A stretch of DNA of 8,376 bases from Methanosarcinales archaeon (lineage in GTDB: Archaea > Halobacteriota > Syntropharchaeia > Alkanophagales > Methanospirareceae). Each line of letters begins with the position of its first letter. Positions within the stretch are counted from its first letter, which is position 1. Under the pieces are notes generated by a model, which did no database searches, was not told the DNA's origin, and was given only the letters and a program-made list of their open reading frames with translations. The stretch is from the NCBI GenBank assembly GCA_009618475.1, contig WJOV01000161.1:1-8376 (forward strand), written 5' to 3'. A program made the translations under genes and the position numbers. This document shows positions 4,465-8,376 of the stretch, one piece after another.

Positions 4465-5895
4465 ATGGAAGAAGAGCTAAAAAAAGCGATAGATTTTGTA
4501 GTATCGAAAAATGCGAAATACGCCGATGTCCGCCTGGAAAAGGGTCACGCAACTGCTATTGAGCTAAGAGACGACGTCCTCAGAGAGATGAGCTATGGTA
4601 TAGACCAGGGCGTAGGCGTAAGAGTCCTGTATAAAAACTCGTGGGGGTTCTCTTCCTCTAATGACGTCTCAAAACCCAATCTGAAAGATACCTTTGAAGA
4701 CGCTTTGAACATCGGTAGAGCGTTATCGCTATCAGAAGCGGATAAGAAAGCGGAAGCCGTAAAAATAGCGGACGCTGGGCAGGGAAGCGATTATTCCAAG
4801 CTAAAGCCGAAAATAAATCCCGAAGACGTCGGCATAGAAGAGAAGAAGCGGCTGGTTAAAGAAGCGTATAAAGCGGCAAGGAAACACTCTCCATACATAA
4901 AAACCGTTTCTATATTATATCTGGATGGTTACGAGGAGAAGGTATATGCGAATTCCGACGGAAGGTATATCGTAATGGAGACGCCGGCGGTTTTTATGCG
5001 TGTGCGTGCGGTAGCGAAGAAGGGGAACGTTTTGCAAGAAGGTGTGGAGAGCATAGGAGCAGTGGCGGGTTTTGAAGTCATAGAAGAGGAGAACCCCGAG
5101 GTCGTGGGCGTAAAGGCTGCGGATAAAGCTGTCAGGTTGCTTGATGCTGAACTGCCACCTGCCGGTGAGCTCCCGGTGATAATGGACAACAAGCTTACCG
5201 GCGTTTTTATGCACGAAGCGCTTGGGCATTCCGCAGAAGCCGACCACGTTTTATACGGCGAATCAATACTGAAGGGTAAATTGGGAGATGAGATAGCCTA
5301 CGAAGGTCTAACAGTTGCTGACGACCCGACCATCGAGAACTCGCACGGATATTACAAATATGACGATGAAGGAATGGAGTCAAAAAGAACGGAGATAATA
5401 AAAAACGGCGTTTTGGTCTCTTACTTGCATACAAGGGAAACCGCAGGCAGGTTAGAAGCGGTGCCAACCTCGAATGCGCGCGCTGCTGATTATTCTGAAG
5501 TTCCGCTGGTCAGGATGAGCAATACGGTAATTGAGGAAGGGAGCTGGAGTTTTGACGAAATGCGGGAGGATATGCCATTTGGAATCTATGCTAAGGGTAT
5601 GCGCGGAGGGCAGGTAGATACGGTAAGGGGTGAATTTCAGTTCAGCGCAGAGGAAGCGTTCCTGATAGAAAAGGGCGTGCTTTCAAAACGGCTGAAAAAC
5701 GTTTCTCTTTCCGGCAGGACCTTAGACGTATTGAAAAACATAGATGCCGTGGGGAACGATAAAAAGCGAGGGACAATAGGTTTTTGCGGTAAAGATGGTC
5801 AAGAAGTCCCTGTTTCCGAATACGCGCCGCATGTCCGCGTGAAGAAGATATTGGTCGGTGGGGCGGTATCTGCACAAAATTCGGTGAAAAAATGA
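4465..5895 (+). CDS. tldD: TldD family metalloprotease
   Basis: TldD is the zinc-bearing half of the TldD/TldE (PmbA) protease, a cytosolic heterodimer that degrades unfolded peptides and matures some modified peptides in bacteria. The protein is 476 residues, a normal length. The N-terminal domain includes YADVRLEKGHATAIELRDD (about 20-38) and the GVGVRVLYKNSWGFSSS strand region. The zinc motif HEALGH (HExxxH) is at 250-255, followed by HSAEADHV. The C-terminal FCGKDGQEVPVSEYAPHVRV and the closing VGG are also typical. The ATG at 4465 was chosen over an in-frame TTG at 4447 because of TATA spacing and because MEEELKKAIDF is a normal TldD N-terminus. TldE is not in the window; the next gene is convergent. 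No adjacent peptide substrate was seen. Confidence 0.93.
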   Translation: MEEELKKAIDFVVSKNAKYADVRLEKGHATAIELRDDVLREMSYGIDQGVGVRVLYKNSWGFSSSNDVSKPNLKDTFEDALNIGRALSLSEADKKAEAVKIADAGQGSDYSKLKPKINPEDVGIEEKKRLVKEAYKAARKHSPYIKTVSILYLDGYEEKVYANSDGRYIVMETPAVFMRVRAVAKKGNVLQEGVESIGAVAGFEVIEEENPEVVGVKAADKAVRLLDAELPPAGELPVIMDNKLTGVFMHEALGHSAEADHVLYGESILKGKLGDEIAYEGLTVADDPTIENSHGYYKYDDEGMESKRTEIIKNGVLVSYLHTRETAGRLEAVPTSNARAADYSEVPLVRMSNTVIEEGSWSFDEMREDMPFGIYAKGMRGGQVDTVRGEFQFSAEEAFLIEKGVLSKRLKNVSLSGRTLDVLKNIDAVGNDKKRGTIGFCGKDGQEVPVSEYAPHVRVKKILVGGAVSAQNSVKK

Positions 5896-5930
5896 AGAAG
5901 GATATGGTAACAAGGCATGAGTTCCGTCAT

Positions 5931-6284
5931 TTATCCATGAATTTTAATCGCTTCTACTTCTGCCCTATACACCTTTTCTATCGCCGTTTCTTTTTCCGCA
6001 ATCCTTTCTGACATATACACTGCCGCTTCATGGTCGAATTCAAGTAGTTTCCTTACTATCGTATTCTCTTCATTCAATTTATATCGTGTTTCATTCCCTA
6101 TTCTTCTGCTCTCTTTTACAAATTCCCATTCCTCTAACAGAGTCCAATACCTGTTAAGCGTTGCCCATTCGATACCCGAGTTCTCGGCAATCTCTGTCTT
6201 AGAGTACTCATATCCTTTGTGGTCTATCAAAAAATCCATTATCTTTACTACCGGAGTTTCTCCGAATATGTGTTTTAACGCCAT
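5931..6284 (-). CDS. Small winged-helix DNA-binding protein (117 residues)
   Basis: This is a predicted transcription regulator. Residues 9-22 (ETPVVKIMDFLIDH) form the first helix of a winged-helix fold. KTEIAENSGIEWATLNRYWTLLEEW (29-53) is the helix-turn-helix, and FVKESRRIGNETRYKLN (55-71) is the wing. Residues 73-115 are predicted as a long charged helix suited to dimerisation. The opening (LKHIFGETPVVKIMDFLIDH, YSKTEIAENSGI) resembles winged-helix proteins common in methanogens and related archaea; the target and signal are not known. The ATG at 6284 has a GAGGG Shine-Dalgarno-like run eight bases upstream. It is divergent from the 6379-6639 gene, with which it shares a 94-base promoter region, and converges on tldD with a 35-base gap. 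Confidence 0.85.
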   Translation of the reverse strand: MALKHIFGETPVVKIMDFLIDHKGYEYSKTEIAENSGIEWATLNRYWTLLEEWEFVKESRRIGNETRYKLNEENTIVRKLLEFDHEAAVYMSERIAEKETAIEKVYRAEVEAIKIHG

Positions 6285-6308
6285 TATTATTCCCTCAGTA
6301 TTTATTAT

Positions 6309-6334
6309 ACCTTTGATATATTTAAACCTTTTGA
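6309..6334. promoter_or_regulatory. Divergent promoter with direct repeats around a TATA core
   Basis: A/T-rich TATATTTAAA (6317-6326) can act as a TATA element in both directions. It is flanked by the direct repeats ACCTTTGA (6309-6316) and ACCTTTTGA (6326-6334), about 17 bases apart. On the minus strand the TATA is followed by a predicted start near 6296, shortly before the ATG at 6284. On the plus strand it predicts a leader of about 30 bases for the gene at 6379. The repeats could be half-sites for one of the two winged-helix proteins; this is inferred. Confidence 0.4.
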
Positions 6335-6378
6335 ATATTGAATGTAATACACCTAAACTGAGAATCCCATATACAAAA

Positions 6379-6639
6379 ATGATACAAAAGGAATTAACCC
6401 CTTATCAGAAGAAAATTCTTCTAAAGCTTAGACGTAATTTTTACATTGGAAGTAGGCATACCTCAGAAGACAATGTCATTAAAGGTTTCCCAAAAGATGT
6501 AAGAGGCGATATAAAGAAAGCATTCAAAAAGCTAATTAAAAATGGCTATTTAATCTCTAAACCCACTTCTTATGGATTGGAAGTATCAATAAATCCCGTG
6601 ATGATGAAGGAAATCAACAGGATACTGGAGGAGGAATAA
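6379..6639 (+). CDS. Small archaeal winged-helix-like protein (86 residues)
   Basis: The protein is MIQKELTPYQKKILLKL..., 86 residues and very basic in its N-terminal two thirds. The order TPYQKKILLKL (helix), GSRHTSEDNVIKGFP, RGDIKKAFKKLIKNGYL (helix), PTSYGLEVSINP (beta hairpin) fits a compact winged-helix fold. I recall similar short uncharacterised proteins across archaea with the same HTS, GFP...RG and PTSYG landmarks; no function is established that I know of. The frame stays open upstream to 6217, but that would overlap the divergent regulator on the opposite strand, and the ATG at 6379 starts right at the conserved region. The gene looks more A/T-rich than tldD or coaBC. It ends 48 bases from the convergent fdhD stop. 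Confidence 0.75.
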   Translation: MIQKELTPYQKKILLKLRRNFYIGSRHTSEDNVIKGFPKDVRGDIKKAFKKLIKNGYLISKPTSYGLEVSINPVMMKEINRILEEE

Positions 6640-6687
6640 ACCAGATAATGTGCGGCGAAAAGATAAACAACGGGGATGCTTCGGAAT

Positions 6688-7455
6688 TTATTCCGTGTGT
6701 GGCATGGTTGCGGCTATCCGCTCCCCATTTGTATATACATTCATCCTTTCGCCCCTCACGAACCCAATAATACACAACCCGGTCTTCCCCGCGATTTCAA
6801 TCGCCAAACTCGTTGTAGCACCTCTCGATGCGACGACCGGAATATTTGCTACCGAACACTTCAATGCCATTTCTGACGATATTCGACCTGTGCAAGCTAC
6901 AAAAGTATCTTCAAAATCTATATTCTCCGTCAATCCGTAGCCTATCACCTTATCAAGCGCATTATGCCTTCCTATGTCCTCGGATATGCATATCCTGCTT
7001 TCCTTATCGAATAATCCAACCACGTGCACCCCGCCTGTAATTCTGTGCAGGTCAGACCCCGAAATGGATTTTACGGCTTTAAATACTTCGACTGCACCAA
7101 TTTTCAAATCAGAATTTATCTTCGGAAGTTTTGATTCATCCAAGAACGATGCTCCACCGCCACATCCACTAACGATGAGTTTTCTTGCCGTCAATACCTT
7201 TAGAGGACTGCTTATTAGCACGTTTGCGATACTCTCCTCGATCTGTAAGGATTCCAGTTCTTCAATCTCTCTTATAACACCTTCGGAGAATAGATGACCC
7301 ATGACGAACTCCTTCTTCATTTGCGGGCTTATCAGCGTGGTTACGAAGTGCCTTCCGTTAACGAAAATTGATAAGGGTTCTTCTTTTACGACCTCGTGCT
7401 TCGACTCAACAAAGTCGTCATCGTGTAACTTCGTGCATTTTACCTCTTTTAGCAT
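6688..7455 (-). CDS. fdhD: FdhD, sulfurtransferase for formate dehydrogenase cofactor
   Basis: FdhD carries sulfur from a cysteine desulfurase to the bis-MGD molybdenum or tungsten cofactor, activating formate dehydrogenase. The protein is 255 residues. EEPLSIFVNGRHFVTTLISP (25-44) and FVMGHLFSEGVI (50-61) match the family N-terminus. RICISEDIGRHNALDKVIG, VACTGRISSEMALKC, IPVVASRGATTSLAIEIA and GFVRGERMNVYTNGERI match the C-terminal half. The usual CxxC sulfur-transfer loop reads SGCGGGASF, with Cys98 kept and Gly101 in the place of the second Cys; from memory this is a variant seen in archaea. The ATG follows the desulfurase TAG with no spacer (TAGATG), so the two are very probably translationally coupled. 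No formate dehydrogenase gene is in the window. Confidence 0.93.
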   Translation of the reverse strand: MLKEVKCTKLHDDDFVESKHEVVKEEPLSIFVNGRHFVTTLISPQMKKEFVMGHLFSEGVIREIEELESLQIEESIANVLISSPLKVLTARKLIVSGCGGGASFLDESKLPKINSDLKIGAVEVFKAVKSISGSDLHRITGGVHVVGLFDKESRICISEDIGRHNALDKVIGYGLTENIDFEDTFVACTGRISSEMALKCSVANIPVVASRGATTSLAIEIAGKTGLCIIGFVRGERMNVYTNGERIAATMPHTE

Positions 7456-8376
7456 CTAAACCACCTTTGTAATCTCCTCAACCGTCTGCAAAAACTTATC
7501 TACCTCCTCCTCCGTATTGTATAAATACAGCGAAACCCTGACCGTTCCCTCTTTAAGTCCAAAATATTTCAGCAGTGGCATACAGCAGTGATGTCCAGAC
7601 CGAACCATTATATCAGAGGCTTCGTCGAGCATAAGTGCAACGTCGTGCGGATTTACGCCTTCTATATTAAAAGATACCACGCCTATTCTATCCTTTAGAT
7701 TCGTAGAGCCATATACCTGCACGTTTTCAATTCCCGACAGCCCTTCCAAAAGCTTCTTCGTCAATTTCGATTCATGCGACTTTAGCTCAGCCATACCGGC
7801 TTCATTCAAATAATCTACCGCCCTTCCAAGCCCGATACCGCCTGCGATATTTGGTGTCCCTGCCTCAAATCGCTCGTAGCCAACAGCCAATTTGTAATTA
7901 TCCCGCGATACGTCTTCTATCATTCCACCACCAAAAAAGCTCGGCTCTATTCCTTCCAAATCTTTCACCCAAAGGACCCCCGTCCCCGTCGGTCCGAGCA
8001 TCTTATGCCCAGAAAATGCGAAGAAGTCGCAACCAAGCTCTCCCACATCTATTCCGATATGAGGAGCGGACTGCGCACCATCAACGAGCAATAATGTATT
8101 GTACTCATTGCAAATCGCTGATATTTCTTTAATTGGCGAAATCGTGCCCAAGACATTTGATATATGTGTTACCGCAACCAATCTCGTTCTATCGTCAATC
8201 GCATCCTCAAAATCCGATGCTTCCAATAGCCCCTCCTGGTTTGGCTTCACTATATCCAGTTCCTGTATTATCCCTTTCTCCTTCAACCGCAACCAGGGCA
8301 GGAAATCAGAATGATGCTCAACTAATGTGCTCACGACTCTATCCCCACTCTCCCATTTCAATCCCGATGCAACCAT
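7456..8376 (-). CDS. sufS: SufS/CsdA-type cysteine desulfurase (N-terminal part missing)
   Basis: This is a PLP enzyme that removes sulfur from cysteine as an enzyme-bound persulfide. The window holds the last 306 residues; the first residue here (Met at the edge) falls inside the fold, and about 100 N-terminal residues lie beyond the window. Counting from the edge: EHHSDFLPW (20-28), THISNVLGT (70-78), DGAQSAPH (99-106), the PLP lysine Lys125 in FSGHKMLGPTGTG, FEAGTPN (170-176) and the group II active-site loop RSGHHCCMP (259-267). Cys264 is the expected catalytic residue, followed by an extra Cys265. Its TAG stop directly abuts the fdhD ATG, which suggests a desulfurase dedicated to FdhD, although supply to Fe-S clusters or tRNA thiolation is also possible. 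Confidence 0.92.
   Translation of the reverse strand: MVASGLKWESGDRVVSTLVEHHSDFLPWLRLKEKGIIQELDIVKPNQEGLLEASDFEDAIDDRTRLVAVTHISNVLGTISPIKEISAICNEYNTLLLVDGAQSAPHIGIDVGELGCDFFAFSGHKMLGPTGTGVLWVKDLEGIEPSFFGGGMIEDVSRDNYKLAVGYERFEAGTPNIAGGIGLGRAVDYLNEAGMAELKSHESKLTKKLLEGLSGIENVQVYGSTNLKDRIGVVSFNIEGVNPHDVALMLDEASDIMVRSGHHCCMPLLKYFGLKEGTVRVSLYLYNTEEEVDKFLQTVEEITKVV

Noticed and set aside
5892..6011. 39-codon ORF whose ATG overlaps the tldD TGA (ATGA), possible tldE remnant
   Set aside because: Its sequence is rich in Phe, Arg and His, does not resemble TldE, and is mostly antisense to the winged-helix gene.
6217..6378. N-terminal extension of the 86-residue protein
   Set aside because: The extra hydrophobic residues come from the strand opposite the divergent regulator and its promoter; the conserved part starts at 6379.
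1..8376. CRISPR array
   Set aside because: No regularly spaced repeat of 24-40 bases is present; the only periodic element is the 10-bp TGTG stretch.

Overview
The window reads as a stretch of archaeal chromosome, most likely from a euryarchaeon of the methanogen/ANME-like kind, although the exact lineage is inferred. The evidence is as follows. There are two intron-less tRNA genes without an encoded CCA. Promoters show archaeal TATA elements placed so that several messages would be leaderless or nearly so. The gene families are typical of archaea: a Thi4-type thiazole synthase, fused CoaBC with the archaeal KGTKS N-terminus, a zinc-binding PyrI, a TldD protease, and small winged-helix regulators. 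The window is mostly coding and alternates between strands.

Layout. 1-171 (minus) is the 5' part of a PP-loop ATPase resembling thiouridine synthases. 322-1528 (plus) is a two-gene cassette: an unrecognised 367-residue protein with a C-terminal sigma-region-4-like helix-turn-helix, then an overlapping 40-residue Asn/Asp-rich protein with the strongest Shine-Dalgarno sequence I noticed in the window. 1529-1721 is a structured intergenic stretch with hairpins, G-tracts and a 10-bp-periodic TGTG repeat. 1722-4396 (minus) is an unusual transcription unit in the order tRNA-Phe, pyrI, tRNA-Ala, coaBC, thi4, with mRNA genes and tRNA genes packed so tightly that tRNA maturation would define the mRNA ends. 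4465-5895 (plus) is tldD, sharing a palindromic TATA box with the tRNA-Phe unit. 5931-6639 is a divergent pair of small winged-helix proteins. 6688-8376 (minus) is a cysteine desulfurase (5' part cut off by the window edge) directly abutting fdhD.

How the genes work together. SufS-like desulfurase and FdhD form a plausible sulfur relay to the molybdenum/tungsten cofactor of formate dehydrogenase. The long minus-strand unit combines pyrimidine control (PyrI), coenzyme A synthesis (CoaBC) and thiamine thiazole synthesis (Thi4) with two tRNAs. Sulfur transfer recurs: PP-loop enzyme, Thi4 with an active-site cysteine, desulfurase and FdhD. The best candidate for something undescribed is the 322-1528 cassette. 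The best-supported architectural oddity is the interleaved tRNA/mRNA operon, where the pyrI stop codon shares its last base with tRNA-Ala and coaBC starts two bases after the tRNA.
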